64,000 nt of DNA from Mucilaginibacter yixingensis (GCF_041080815.1 NZ_CP160205.1:1674001-1738000), one strand, 5' to 3'; positions 24,836-33,888 are shown, numbered from the stretch's first letter. The notes: generated by a model not told the origin, from the letters alone. Made by a program: numbers and translations.

Positions 24836-25702
24836 TTAGTCTGTGGCTGCTTCGGCCACAGTATTTAATAGTTCAAGATCGTCTGTTGTAAGGGTAATAT
24901 TCTCCGCTTTCATATTTTCTTCCAGGTGGGCTACTTTTGATGTGCCTGGGATGAGTAAAATGTTATCTGCGCGGTGCAGTAACCAGCTTAATGCTATCTG
25001 TTGCACTGTGGTACCTTCATGTTTGTTGGCTACTTCTTGTAGTTTCTCTTGTACGGCCACGTTGCCGGCATTGAGCGGAAACCAGGGGATGAAGGCTATC
25101 TTTTGCTCTTGGGTATAATCTAACACGGTTTCCCATTTACGGTTATCTACGCTGTACATGTTCTGTACAGATACCACATCAAAAAACTCCTGTGCGTGCT
25201 TTATTTCGGCAACGGTAACTTCAGATAAACCTATGTGCTTGATTTTGCCTTCTTCCTGCACCTTTCTTAAAAACTCAAAGCTTTCCTCAGCCGGTACTTT
25301 GGGGTCTATGCGGTGCAGTTGATAAAGATCAATCTGTTCAGTTTTCAAACGCTTCAGGCTGCCTTCCAATACTTTCTGCAAATGCTGCGGACTACCGTCG
25401 GGCTGCCAATTGTCTGGCCCCGGGCGCACTAAGCCACCTTTGGTGGCAATTACCAGGTCGGCCGGGTAGGGGTGCAGGGCCTCGGCAATCAGTTCTTCAG
25501 ATACGTTGGGGCCATAGCTGTCGGCCGTATCTATAAAGTTTACACCCAACTCAACCGCACGTTTTAGTACGCGGATGGCTTCGTTTTTATCTTCCGGCGG
25601 CCCCCAGATGCCCTTGCCGGTAATGCGCATGGCGCCGTAACCCAAGCGGTTTACGGTTAAATCTTTACCAATGGTAAAAGTTTTATTAAATGGAATTGCC
25701 AT
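24836..25702 (-). CDS. Aldo/keto reductase
   Basis: This NADPH-dependent oxidoreductase of about 288 residues folds as a TIM barrel. The catalytic tetrad is visible: Asp in NFIDTADSYG, Tyr four residues on, Lys in VIATKGGL, and His in YQLHRIDP. NADPH contacts include GLSEV, VSVQNMYS and IPGTSKVAHLEEN. I chose the ATG at 25700-25702 (MAIPFNKTFTIG) over one 12 codons upstream because family members begin here. Substrate unknown; it stands alone between divergent and convergent neighbours. Confidence 0.88.
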   Translation of the reverse strand: MAIPFNKTFTIGKDLTVNRLGYGAMRITGKGIWGPPEDKNEAIRVLKRAVELGVNFIDTADSYGPNVSEELIAEALHPYPADLVIATKGGLVRPGPDNWQPDGSPQHLQKVLEGSLKRLKTEQIDLYQLHRIDPKVPAEESFEFLRKVQEEGKIKHIGLSEVTVAEIKHAQEFFDVVSVQNMYSVDNRKWETVLDYTQEQKIAFIPWFPLNAGNVAVQEKLQEVANKHEGTTVQQIALSWLLHRADNILLIPGTSKVAHLEENMKAENITLTTDDLELLNTVAEAATD

Positions 25703-25875
25703 AATATTTGTAATTTTAATATGTGTGTTAACAACCACGGCCGGTTAATGTTCGGTGGGCTTTGTTATTGCCTTTAATAAGAAGGGGCGATATTTTTTGC
25801 CGTGGGTTTTGTAACGAAATGTGGTGGCGGGCGTCTTTGAGCTTTAAACTAATTAATTAACTATAAAACCTTCAC

Positions 25876-26850
25876 ATGAAAAAGTTTACCAAATGGCTGC
25901 TGATGCTTGTATTGGTAGTTGCAGTAGTTGCCGGTGGCGCTGTTGCCTATGTTACAACCGCACTGCCCAATGTCGGTCCGCCGGAAAACATTAAAATTAC
26001 CTACACCCCAGAGCGCATTGCGCGCGGCAAGTATCTGGCCAACCATGTAACCGTTTGTGCCGATTGCCACTCAAGCCACGACACCACGCGTTTCGGCCTG
26101 CCGATTGATACCAACAGAATTGGGGTGGGCGGTATGGTTTTTAATGGCGCGGTGGGAGTTCCAGGTGAGATACATGTGCCTAACATTACCCCTTATAATT
26201 TAAAAAATTGGACTGACGGCGAATTGTTTCGTGCCATTACATGCGGTGTAAAGAAAGACGGTTCGGCTATATTTCCTATTATGCCATGGCCATATTATGG
26301 CAAAATGGATAGAGAGGATATTTATTCCATCATCGCCTACATCCGGTCGCTCAAACCGCAGGAGGCTAACTATCCTGAAAGGAAACTGGACTTTCCGCTC
26401 AATGTTATCGTGCACACCATACCGCAAAAAGCAGAGTTAGGTAAACTGCCTGCAGAAAGCGACACGTTGAAATACGGCGCCTACCTGGTTAATGCTTCCG
26501 GTTGCATGGAATGTCACAGTCAGGATAATAAAGGCAAATTATTACCCGGACTGGAATTTGCCGGCGGTCGCAAATTTGGTCTGAACGGCGGCTTTGTGCG
26601 CTCTGCCAATATTACGCCCGATAAAGAGACCGGTATAGGCGCCTGGACGAAAGAAAACTTCCTGGCGCAATTCTCTAAATACAGCGACCCAAGCTACCAG
26701 CCATCTACAGTAGATCCGGGTCAGTTCCAAACCGTTATGCCGTGGCAGTTCTATGCTAAAATGAAGAAAAGCGATCTGGAAGCCGTGTATGCCTACCTGC
26801 GTACGATAAAGCCGGTGCACAATGAGGTGATTAAGTTTGATAGCAAATGA
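25876..26850 (+). CDS. Membrane-anchored dihaem cytochrome c
   Basis: An N-terminal hydrophobic helix (WLLMLVLVVAVVAGGAVAYV) anchors the 324-residue protein, with the rest in the periplasm. Two cytochrome c domains follow, with haem motifs CADCH (about 56-60) and CMECH (about 213-217). Likely axial Met residues lie in IMPWPYYGKM and VMPWQFYAKM. Each domain ends with the usual AYxRSLKP / AYLRTIKP helix. Such proteins shuttle electrons between dehydrogenases and terminal oxidases, but no partner gene is adjacent. Its stop codon TGA is part of a long inverted repeat. Confidence 0.85.
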   Translation: MKKFTKWLLMLVLVVAVVAGGAVAYVTTALPNVGPPENIKITYTPERIARGKYLANHVTVCADCHSSHDTTRFGLPIDTNRIGVGGMVFNGAVGVPGEIHVPNITPYNLKNWTDGELFRAITCGVKKDGSAIFPIMPWPYYGKMDREDIYSIIAYIRSLKPQEANYPERKLDFPLNVIVHTIPQKAELGKLPAESDTLKYGAYLVNASGCMECHSQDNKGKLLPGLEFAGGRKFGLNGGFVRSANITPDKETGIGAWTKENFLAQFSKYSDPSYQPSTVDPGQFQTVMPWQFYAKMKKSDLEAVYAYLRTIKPVHNEVIKFDSK

Positions 26851-26997
26851 ACCAGAATTAAACGGATTTGTATGATTTTCAGGATTTAGTAAACATCCTG
26901 GTCTTTTGACGTACTTTTAACAGCCTGAAATTAATCTTATAATTGGGGTCCAAACACAAATCCTGAAAATCATACAAATCCGTTTAATTCTGGTTCA
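26848..26997. repeat. Perfect 40-bp inverted repeat between the cytochrome c gene and tig
   Basis: Arms 26848-26887 and 26958-26997 are perfectly complementary over 40 bases (outer end TGAACCAGAATTAAACGG) with a 70-base loop. The left arm begins exactly with the TGA stop codon of the cytochrome c gene. The right arm ends 12 bases before the -7 box of tig. Confidence 0.9.
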
Positions 26998-27008
26998 ACT
27001 TTTTTTCC

Positions 27009-27016
27009 TATCTTTG
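27009..27016 (+). promoter_or_regulatory. Probable tig promoter -7 box
   Basis: TATCTTTG matches the Bacteroidota TAnnTTTG box. No clear TTTG lies 19-21 bases upstream; that position falls within the inverted repeat arm. The 5' untranslated region would be about 70 bases. Confidence 0.5.
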
Positions 27017-27093
27017 CGCCCTGAATTTAAGCGTACCGAGCTCAGATTTTTGACAGATGGTGCGCATTCGTTTAAATTATACCGTTACACAAG

Positions 27094-28446
27094 ATGAACA
27101 TCTCACAGGAAAAAAAGGATAACCTGAATGCAGTTATAACCATCAACCTCGCTCCGGAAGATTACGCAACACGCGTAGATAAAGCAATTAAAGACCATGC
27201 AAAAAAAGCAAACATCCCTGGCTTTCGTAAGGGTATGGTGCCTGCTGCGCACATTAAACGCATGTATGGTAAAAGCATCCTGGTAGACGAGATTAACAAC
27301 CTACTGCAGGATACCCTGAACAATTACCTGAACGAGCAGCAACTGGACGTACTGGGCCAGCCACTGCCAAAGATGGACGATAGCAAAGAATACAACTGGG
27401 ATTTTGCCGATAGCTTTGAGTTTAACTACGAAGTTGGTCTGGCCCCTGAGTTTGCTTTAGACTTCACTTCAAATGATAAAGTAACCCAATACGATATTGC
27501 CGTTGATGACGAAACGTTAGCTGCACGCGTTAAAAACCTGCGTCGTAGCTATGGCAAGATGACAAATCCTGACGTATCGGCAGATGATGACGTGCTTTAT
27601 GCTGAATTAGTGCAACTTTCGCCAGATGGTTCTGTTTTTGAAGGTGGTATTGTGAACACCGGTTCTATCCGTTTAGATCAGGTACAAAACGAAGAAGTGA
27701 AAAAATCACTGATCGGCCTGAAAAAAGGTGATGTTTTGGTGTTTGATGTACAGAAGGCTTATAACAACGATGCTGCACGTGTTGCTGCTATCCTTGGTGT
27801 TGACGAAGCTGATGCTGCCGAAGTTAAATCAAACTTCCAGGTAACTGTTAAAAACGTTAACCGTTTAGACGAAGCCGATCTGACACAAGAGTTCTTTGAT
27901 AAATTATTTGGTGAAGGTGAAGTAAAAACCGAAGAGGAATTTACTGCTAAAGTTAAAGGTGAAGTAGAAATGATGATGCAGCAAGATTCTGATCGTAAGC
28001 TGCAGAACGATATCTACAAATACGCTGTAGACAAAGTAAGCTTTGAACTGCCTGACGAGTTTTTGAAACGCTGGTTAAAAGCTACTAACGAAAACCTGAG
28101 CGAAGAAGAGCTGCAAGGTGGTTATGCTGATTTTGCCAAAGGCCTGAAATGGACCCTGATTGGTAACAAGATCATCAAAGACAACAGCATCGAAATTAAA
28201 TACGAAGATGTATTTGCAACTGCAAAACAACGTTTGGATGCTCAGTTCCGCATGTACAGCCCGCAGCCTTTGGCTGAGGACCAACTGGCACAGTACACTG
28301 TTCAGTTCCTGCAGAACAAAGAAAACGCAAACCGCATATTTGATGAAGTAAAAGGCCAGAAAGTGATTGACTACATCCGTGGCGTGATCACAGTTGACCA
28401 CAAAGCAACTACGTCAGAAGAGTTTGCAAAAGTTGCGAACGACTAA
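27094..28446 (+). CDS. tig: Trigger factor
   Basis: Trigger factor binds ribosomes and shields nascent chains. The N-terminal ribosome-binding domain carries the signature IPGFRKGMVPAAHIKRMYG (about 41-60). A PPIase-like middle domain (about 150-250) and the long helical chaperone arms follow (FDKLFGEGEVKTEEEF, SFELPDEFLKRWL). At 450 residues it has normal length. It precedes clpP and clpX, an arrangement common in bacteria, but a terminator and 400 bases of repeats separate it from clpP. Confidence 0.93.
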   Translation: MNISQEKKDNLNAVITINLAPEDYATRVDKAIKDHAKKANIPGFRKGMVPAAHIKRMYGKSILVDEINNLLQDTLNNYLNEQQLDVLGQPLPKMDDSKEYNWDFADSFEFNYEVGLAPEFALDFTSNDKVTQYDIAVDDETLAARVKNLRRSYGKMTNPDVSADDDVLYAELVQLSPDGSVFEGGIVNTGSIRLDQVQNEEVKKSLIGLKKGDVLVFDVQKAYNNDAARVAAILGVDEADAAEVKSNFQVTVKNVNRLDEADLTQEFFDKLFGEGEVKTEEEFTAKVKGEVEMMMQQDSDRKLQNDIYKYAVDKVSFELPDEFLKRWLKATNENLSEEELQGGYADFAKGLKWTLIGNKIIKDNSIEIKYEDVFATAKQRLDAQFRMYSPQPLAEDQLAQYTVQFLQNKENANRIFDEVKGQKVIDYIRGVITVDHKATTSEEFAKVAND

Positions 28447-28468
28447 GCACAGCTTAACACATACTTTT

Positions 28469-28507
28469 ACCAAAGGCAATTCTTTATAGAGTTGCCTTTG
28501 GTGTTTT
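28469..28507 (+). terminator. tig terminator
   Basis: ACCAAAGGCAA (28469-28479) pairs with TTGCCTTTGGT (28492-28502) over 11 bp, followed by GTTTT. Confidence 0.8.
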
Positions 28508-28818
28508 AAACCTCTCCTAAATCCTCTCCAAGGGAGAGGACTTTCAATTGCAAGTTGTTATTGAGTTGATAATTAGCTCCCTCTCCTTTGGAGAGTAATA
28601 GCCCATCAAATGGCAGGAGTATAATAAATCCCTCCTTGGGGAGGGGCGCGGTGGCTTTGCGAAGTGGCGGGGAGGGGTTTATATCGTATGCAATCGCCTA
28701 AACCCCTCCCTACACCCTCCCAAGGGAGGGAATCGCACTGGACTTCGCGTCTTTAGATGCTTACTGCCTCTTTATAGGCTATTACTCTTTGGAGAGGGTT
28801 GGGGTGAGGTTTTTTTTC
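28508..28818. repeat. Nested CCTC-rich palindromic elements between tig and clpP
   Basis: Outer arms: AACCTCTCCTAAATCCTCTCC on the left and GGAGAGGGTTGGGGTGAGGTT on the right. Within them CTCTCCTTTGGAGAGTAATAGCC (about 28581-28604) is mirrored by GGCTATTACTCTTTGGAGAG (about 28778-28797). Inside that lies a further element from about 28627 to 28735 (AATCCCTCCTTGGGGAGGGG mirrored by CCCCTCCC...CCCAAGGGAGGGA). This layering looks like one palindromic element inserted into another. No ORF here is convincing. Confidence 0.7.
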
Positions 28819-28899
28819 TTTTCCAAGCCATAACATTATAAAATATTCAACTAAAGACTATATTTACCGGGCTGCATAAGCCCAAAAAATCAAATCAAA

Positions 28900-29625
28900 A
28901 TGGATAATATCAACAGAGACGAATTCAGAAAATACGCGGTAAAACATCACCGCATCAACAGTTTAGCCGTTGATCAATTTATATCAAGTGTTGACAGAAA
29001 ACTGATGCCTTCTGCTATCAGCACTAACCATCCGCAGGCTATGACGCCGTATATCATCGAAGAACGCCAATTAAATGTGGCGCAGATGGACGTGTTTTCG
29101 CGCCTGATGATGGATCGTATCATCTTCCTGGGCGATGCAATTTATGATCAGAATGCTAACATCATCCAGGCACAGCTGCTGTTCTTGCAGAGTGCCGATG
29201 CAAAACGCGATATTCAGATCTACATCAACTCGCCAGGTGGTTCGGTATATGCCGGTCTGGGCATTTATGATACGATGCAATTTATATCAAACGATGTAGC
29301 TACAATCTGTACAGGTATGGCGGCTTCTATGGCTGCTGTATTGCTTTGTGCCGGTGCCGATGGCAAACGTGCTGCATTGCCACACTCGCGCGTAATGATT
29401 CACCAGCCGATGGGTGGTGCGCAAGGTCAGGCTTCTGATATTGAGATTACAGCCCGTGAGATTGCCAAGTTGAAAAAAGAGCTGTACGAGATCATTTCTA
29501 AACACAGCGGTACATCGTATGAGAAAGTTTGGGATGCATCTGATCGTGACCACTGGATGATTGCGGAAGAGGCCAAAGAATTTGGTATGGTTGACGAAAT
29601 TTTGCGCTCAAACAGCGAAAAGTAA
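28900..29625 (+). CDS. clpP: ATP-dependent Clp protease, proteolytic subunit
   Basis: ClpP forms the double-heptamer serine protease chamber used with ClpX. Catalytic Ser lies in CTGMAASMAAVLL, His in SRVMIHQPMGGAQG, and Asp further on in DASDRDHWM. The 241 residues include an N-terminal extension of about 35 compared with E. coli, which could be a propeptide. A GGGCT/AGCCC hairpin lies in the 5' leader (28869-28883). A terminator lies between it and clpX, yet clpX follows at 105 bases on the same strand. Confidence 0.96.
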   Translation: MDNINRDEFRKYAVKHHRINSLAVDQFISSVDRKLMPSAISTNHPQAMTPYIIEERQLNVAQMDVFSRLMMDRIIFLGDAIYDQNANIIQAQLLFLQSADAKRDIQIYINSPGGSVYAGLGIYDTMQFISNDVATICTGMAASMAAVLLCAGADGKRAALPHSRVMIHQPMGGAQGQASDIEITAREIAKLKKELYEIISKHSGTSYEKVWDASDRDHWMIAEEAKEFGMVDEILRSNSEK

Positions 29626-29644
29626 TCGTTAAGTTATTTTTAAA

Positions 29645-29684
29645 TAATAAGGGCAGATGGGGTAAACCATTTGCCCTTATTGTT
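29645..29684 (+). terminator. Terminator between clpP and clpX
   Basis: AATAAGGGCAGATGG pairs with CCATTTGCCCTTATT (one mismatch), followed by GTTTG. Its T-run is short, so some read-through into clpX is possible. Confidence 0.75.
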
Positions 29685-29730
29685 TGTATATTCATGTAGA
29701 TTTTCTAATTTTGAATAAAACCCTCCCGAA

Positions 29731-30969
29731 ATGACTAAGAACAGCAAGGAAATCAGGTGCTCGTTTTGCGGGGCCGGTAAACAGGATTCCCTGATGCTGA
29801 TTGCTGGTCTTGATGCGCATATTTGTGATAAATGCGTTAATCAGGCCAACGAGATTTTAGCCGAAGAACTTAAAGTACGTAAAGTAAAATCGTCGCCATC
29901 AGCACCTGCCATTTTAAAGCCCTCAGAAATAAAAGCGCATCTTGATCAGTATGTGATCGGTCAGGATGATGCTAAGAAAATATTGTCTGTTGCCGTTTAC
30001 AATCACTACAAACGTTTAAACCAGCGTGTGGATAAAGACGAGGTAGAGATTGAAAAATCAAACATCGTAATGGTGGGCGAAACCGGTACAGGTAAAACTT
30101 TACTAGCAAAAACCATTGCCAAAATATTGAATGTGCCCTTCTGCATTTGCGATGCCACGGTATTAACCGAAGCCGGCTATGTAGGCGAGGACGTAGAAAG
30201 CATACTAACACGTTTGCTGCAATCTGCAGATTATGATGTAACCGCTGCCGAAAAGGGCATTGTTTATATTGATGAGGTTGATAAAATTGCCCGCAAGAGC
30301 GATAATGCCTCTATCACCCGCGATGTATCTGGTGAAGGCGTACAGCAGGCATTACTGAAAATATTAGAAGGTACCATGGTAAACGTGCCGCCGCAAGGTG
30401 GCCGTAAACACCCTGATCAGAAAATGATTACGGTGAATACCAGTAATATCCTTTTCATCTGTGGTGGCGCGTTTGATGGCATTGAACGTAAAATTGCCAA
30501 CAGGTTGCGCACACAGACCGTAGGTTATAAGCTGCACCGTGATGAAGGTGAGGTTGATTTGAAAAATCTGTACAAATACATCACCCCGGCCGACTTGAAA
30601 TCGTTTGGTTTGATTCCGGAGCTGATTGGCCGTTTGCCGGTGCTGACCTATCTTAATCCGCTGGATAGAGAGGCGTTGCATAACATCCTTACCGAGCCTA
30701 AAAACTCACTGTTGAAACAGTATAAAAAACTGTTTGAATACGAAGGTGTAAAGCTGGAGTTTGAAGACGAGGTGCTTGACTTTATTGTTGACAAAGCAAT
30801 GGAGTTTAAACTAGGTGCCCGCGGTCTGCGCTCTATCTGCGAAGCAATTATGATTGACGCGATGTTTGAGTTTCCATCTAAAAAAGATGTAAAGCGCTTG
30901 AACGTAACGCTCGATTACGCACTCGAGAAATTTGATAAATCTGACCTTAAAAAATTAAAGGTAGCTTAA
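29731..30969 (+). CDS. clpX: Clp protease ATPase subunit ClpX
   Basis: ClpX unfolds substrates and feeds them to ClpP. The N-terminal zinc-binding domain has CSFCGAGK and HICDKCV. The AAA+ core shows Walker A GETGTGKT, Walker [13 protein letters not shown], the pore loop GYVGEDV, the RKH-type loop GGRKHPDQ, and sensor 2 GARGLRSI. The ClpP-binding IGF-type loop appears as [10 protein letters not shown] near 290. Length 412 is normal. Confidence 0.97.
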   Translation: MTKNSKEIRCSFCGAGKQDSLMLIAGLDAHICDKCVNQANEILAEELKVRKVKSSPSAPAILKPSEIKAHLDQYVIGQDDAKKILSVAVYNHYKRLNQRVDKDEVEIEKSNIVMVGETGTGKTLLAKTIAKILNVPFCICDATVLTEAGYVGEDVESILTRLLQSADYDVTAAEKGIVYIDEVDKIARKSDNASITRDVSGEGVQQALLKILEGTMVNVPPQGGRKHPDQKMITVNTSNILFICGGAFDGIERKIANRLRTQTVGYKLHRDEGEVDLKNLYKYITPADLKSFGLIPELIGRLPVLTYLNPLDREALHNILTEPKNSLLKQYKKLFEYEGVKLEFEDEVLDFIVDKAMEFKLGARGLRSICEAIMIDAMFEFPSKKDVKRLNVTLDYALEKFDKSDLKKLKVA

Positions 30970-31012
30970 CTATAGATAAGTAATAAAATATTATATTTGC
31001 TATGCAAGCATA

Positions 31013-31043
31013 ATAAACCCTGGTGCAACGCCGGGGTTTGTTG
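31013..31043 (+). terminator. clpX terminator
   Basis: AAACCCTGG pairs with CCGGGGTTT around TGCAACG, then TTGTTGT follows. Between clpX and the next gene (530 bases) there are this hairpin, a family A repeat and a structured noncoding stretch. Confidence 0.6.
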
Positions 31044-31122
31044 TATCCGGTAGTTGGGGTTGTAGTGGATTAGTTAATCAGTGATTGAAGATCGGGTTTT
31101 TGTAGTCGACATGCAAAACATC

Positions 31123-31222
31123 AACGTCATTGCGAGGAACGAAGCAATCTCTGCTCAGGACAATTTGACACGAGAGTTGGATCTGCAAGTACAGAGATTG
31201 CTTCGTGCCTCGCAATGACGTT
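31123..31222. repeat. Palindromic repeat family A, copy 3
   Basis: AACGTCATTGCGAGGAACGAAGCAATCTCTG and its inverted copy (one substitution: GTGCCTCGC instead of GTTCCTCGC) enclose about 40 unrelated bases. Confidence 0.85.
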
Positions 31223-31254
31223 ACGATGTACACTCAGGGAAGGTCGACCAACCT

Positions 31255-31420
31255 AAACCCGATTGCAGCGGATACCGGCCACGTGGCTAAGGCCTGTAGG
31301 CGTATGAGCGGAAAGCGGGGCCGCTGGAACCGAAGAGCACCAAACAGTGCTTTTCAAAACAAACCCGGTGATGATCTTCCTCTCCGTTGTCCGAATGGAC
31401 ACAGTTGGAGGAGAGGGCAG
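31255..31420. other. Structured GC-rich noncoding segment of unknown nature
   Basis: No convincing ORF covers this stretch, but it contains several hairpins: GCGGGGCCGC near 31316, AAGAGCAC/GTGCTTTT at 31333-31354, and CCTCTCC...GGAGAGG at 31379-31416 that encloses GTCC-GAAT-GGAC. It is more GC-rich than neighbouring gaps. It could be a repeat element or a structured RNA. Confidence 0.4.
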
Positions 31421-31464
31421 GGGTGAGGCAAAATGTAAACAAGTAAAACAATATATAATTAAAG

Positions 31465-31490
31465 GTCCCCGAGGCGGGGACAAAGGAGAG
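31465..31490 (+). promoter_or_regulatory. Hairpin plus strong ribosome binding site before the AMP nucleosidase gene
   Basis: GTCCCC-GAG-GGGGAC-like stem (31465-31481) is followed at once by AAAGGAGAG (31482-31490), 8 bases before the ATG. Such a full Shine-Dalgarno sequence is unusual here, where other starts have A-rich leaders. The hairpin abuts it and could influence access. Confidence 0.5.
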
Positions 31491-31498
31491 CATTAATT

Positions 31499-32362
31499 AT
31501 GAACGAAGAAAAAGAAGTAAAAAAAGACGCAGACATTGTTGCTAACGCAGAACAGGTAAAAGAAGTGCAAAGCCCCATCAAGGCAGGCTTGAAAACCAAA
31601 GAGAGCATTGTAGCCAACTGGCTGCCGCGCTATACCGGCCGCACGCTGGATGATTTTGGTAAATACATTATCCTCACCAACTTTTCTAAATACCTGCACC
31701 TGTTCTCTGAGTGGCATGAAAATGCGCCTATTATGGGCCTGGATAAGCCGATGCAGAGTGTGTCTGCCGGTGGTATCACCATTATCAACTTTGGCATGGG
31801 GAGTTCGGTTGCGGCTACGGTGATGGATCTGCTGACCGCTGTTCACCCAAAGGCGGTCATATTTTTGGGAAAATGTGGAGGTTTGAAAAAGAAGAACAAC
31901 GTGGGCGATTTGATTTTGCCGATTGCGGCCATTCGTGGTGAAGGTACATCAAACGATTACATGCCTGCCGAGGTGCCTGCGCTGCCCTCATTTGCTTTAC
32001 AGAAAGCGATCTCGACCACTATTCGCGATTATGGTCGCGATTACTGGACCGGCACCTGTTACACCACCAACCGCCGCGTGTGGGAGCACGATAAGGTGTT
32101 TAAAAAATACCTAAAAACCCTGCGTGCCATGGCTATTGATATGGAAACGGCCACCATTTTTACCACCGGTTTTGCCAACAAGATTCCAACCGGGGCATTG
32201 TTGTTAGTATCAGACCAACCGATGATCCCTGAGGGGGTAAAGACCGCCGAGAGTGACTCTAAAGTAACTGAGCAATATGTAGAGACTCATCTGCATGTGG
32301 GTATTGAATCGCTTAAGCAATTGATCAATAATGGCTTAACCGTTAAACACCTGAGGTTTTAA
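31499..32362 (+). CDS. amn: AMP nucleosidase
   Basis: This nucleoside-phosphorylase-fold enzyme hydrolyses AMP to adenine and ribose 5-phosphate. Motifs are ITIINFGMGSSVAATVMDLL, AVIFLGKCGGLKKKNNVGDLILP, and the substrate-binding AIDMETATIFTTGFANKIPTGALLLVSD. At 287 residues it is the short form without the N-terminal regulatory domain of the E. coli enzyme; the first 30 residues are a charged, low-complexity extension. The gene following is cystathionine beta-synthase, 91 bases away. Confidence 0.88.
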   Translation: MNEEKEVKKDADIVANAEQVKEVQSPIKAGLKTKESIVANWLPRYTGRTLDDFGKYIILTNFSKYLHLFSEWHENAPIMGLDKPMQSVSAGGITIINFGMGSSVAATVMDLLTAVHPKAVIFLGKCGGLKKKNNVGDLILPIAAIRGEGTSNDYMPAEVPALPSFALQKAISTTIRDYGRDYWTGTCYTTNRRVWEHDKVFKKYLKTLRAMAIDMETATIFTTGFANKIPTGALLLVSDQPMIPEGVKTAESDSKVTEQYVETHLHVGIESLKQLINNGLTVKHLRF

Positions 32363-32374
32363 ACACCCTCAGGT
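32349..32374 (+). terminator. Hairpin overlapping the end of the AMP nucleosidase gene
   Basis: ACCTGAGG (32349-32356) pairs with CCTCAGGT (32367-32374); the stop codon TAA lies in the loop. No T-run follows, so it may stabilise the 3' end rather than terminate. Confidence 0.4.
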
Positions 32375-32453
32375 CATTATCTCAAAAAATCTATCAAAAA
32401 CATAGATAAAATATACATCTTAGCTGTGGAAACATTAGCTCAAACTGTATTTT

Positions 32454-33815
32454 ATGTGGTATAACAATATCCTGGAAACCATTGGTCAAACGCCGATGGT
32501 TAAACTGAATAAGATCACCAAAGACATTCCGGCCACGGTGCTTGCCAAAGTAGAGACCTTTAACCCGGGCAACTCTATTAAAGACCGCATGGCCCTGAAA
32601 ATGATTGAGGATGCCGAGAAAGACGGCAGACTGAAACCGGGCGGTACCATCATCGAGGGTACATCGGGTAATACCGGTATGGGCCTGGCCATTGCAGCCG
32701 TGATCAAAGGATATAAATGTATTTTTACCAGTACCGATAAACAGTCAAAAGAAAAGTTTGATGCCCTGCGCGCCTTCGGTGCGGAGGTAATTGTTTGCCC
32801 AACCAACGTTGAGCCGGAAGATCCGCGTTCTTATTACTCGGTATCGTCTCGCTTGGAAAAAGAGGTACCAAACTCATGGAAGCCCAACCAGTACGATAAC
32901 TTGTCAAACTCGCAGGCGCACTATGAAAGCACCGGTCCGGAAATTTGGGAGCAAACCGAAGGCAAAATTACGCACCTGGTAGCAGGCGTGGGCACCGGTG
33001 GTACCATATCTGGTATTGCGCGTTACCTGAAGGAGAAAAACCCGAACATCCAGGTACTGGGTATTGATACCTATGGCTCGGTGTTTAAGAAATACAAAGA
33101 GACGGGCATTTTTGATAAAAATGAGATCTATCCATACATTACCGAAGGTATAGGCGAGGATTTCTTGCCGCAGAACGTTGACTTCAGCTTGATTGATCAC
33201 TTTGAGAAGGTGAGCGATAAAGACGCCGCGCTGATGACCCGCGAGGTGGCCCGTAAAGAAGCCATTTTTGCCGGTAACTCGACAGGCTCCGCCATTGCAG
33301 GAGTATTGCAAATGAAAGATCGTTTTAAAGAAGGTGACGTAGTGGTAGTGATCTTCCCAGATCATGGTACCCGCTACCTGGCCAAAATGTTTAACGACGA
33401 TTGGCTGCGCGATCGTGGTTTCCTGAAAGATGAAAAGTTGACTGCCCAGGATATTATCAGCAAAAAAGAAAGCCAGCAGATTGTGACTATAGATACAGAG
33501 AAATCAGTCCTGGAAGCAATCAATATCATCAAATCGCTCAATATCTCGCAGATACCGGTTACACAAAAAGGCATGGTGGTAGGTAAAATTACCGAAAGCG
33601 CTATTCTGGATGCGCTGCTGGAAAACCCATCACTCAAATCGCAGCCGGTGGCAACAATCTCATCCGCACCGTTCCCATTTGTTGATCTGAATACGTCGAT
33701 AGATCAGATTTCGGCCATGATTAATAAAGAGAATGCCGCGGTGTTGGTAGAAGACGAGCATGGCAAGATTGAGATTATTACGCAGTACGATATTATTAAC
33801 GCAATGGCGGGATAA
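32454..33815 (+). CDS. Cystathionine beta-synthase (PLP domain plus CBS pair)
   Basis: This enzyme condenses serine and homocysteine to cystathionine. The fold-type II PLP domain (about 1-320) has NPGNSIKDRMAL with the PLP lysine, EGTSGNTGMGLA, and the phosphate loop GVGTGGTISGIARYLK. Two CBS domains follow (about 340-453: AINIIKSLNISQIPVTQKGMVVGKI and ISAMINKENAAVLVEDEHGKIEII), which can bind adenosyl ligands. No haem-binding N-terminal extension is present. O-acetylserine-dependent activity cannot be excluded from sequence alone. A terminator follows. Confidence 0.9.
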   Translation: MWYNNILETIGQTPMVKLNKITKDIPATVLAKVETFNPGNSIKDRMALKMIEDAEKDGRLKPGGTIIEGTSGNTGMGLAIAAVIKGYKCIFTSTDKQSKEKFDALRAFGAEVIVCPTNVEPEDPRSYYSVSSRLEKEVPNSWKPNQYDNLSNSQAHYESTGPEIWEQTEGKITHLVAGVGTGGTISGIARYLKEKNPNIQVLGIDTYGSVFKKYKETGIFDKNEIYPYITEGIGEDFLPQNVDFSLIDHFEKVSDKDAALMTREVARKEAIFAGNSTGSAIAGVLQMKDRFKEGDVVVVIFPDHGTRYLAKMFNDDWLRDRGFLKDEKLTAQDIISKKESQQIVTIDTEKSVLEAINIIKSLNISQIPVTQKGMVVGKITESAILDALLENPSLKSQPVATISSAPFPFVDLNTSIDQISAMINKENAAVLVEDEHGKIEIITQYDIINAMAG

Positions 33816-33840
33816 TGGAAGATTAGAGACTAAGGATAAG

Positions 33841-33876
33841 AAAGGTGTCGGGCTAGTTGTCTGACACCTTTTTTGT
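33841..33876 (+). terminator. Terminator after cystathionine beta-synthase
   Basis: AAAGGTGTC and GACACCTTT form a 9-bp stem, followed by a T-run. Confidence 0.85.
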
Positions 33877-33888
33877 TAATTTAGTTTT

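Noticed and set aside
30992..30999. TATATTTG box just after clpX, followed by a hairpin, as a possible small-RNA promoter
   Set aside because: No -33 box at the right distance and the following hairpin is better explained as the clpX terminator.
31205..31426. Short open frames on both strands over the structured GC-rich segment
   Set aside because: They start inside a palindromic repeat, have Arg- or Pro-rich random composition and match no family.
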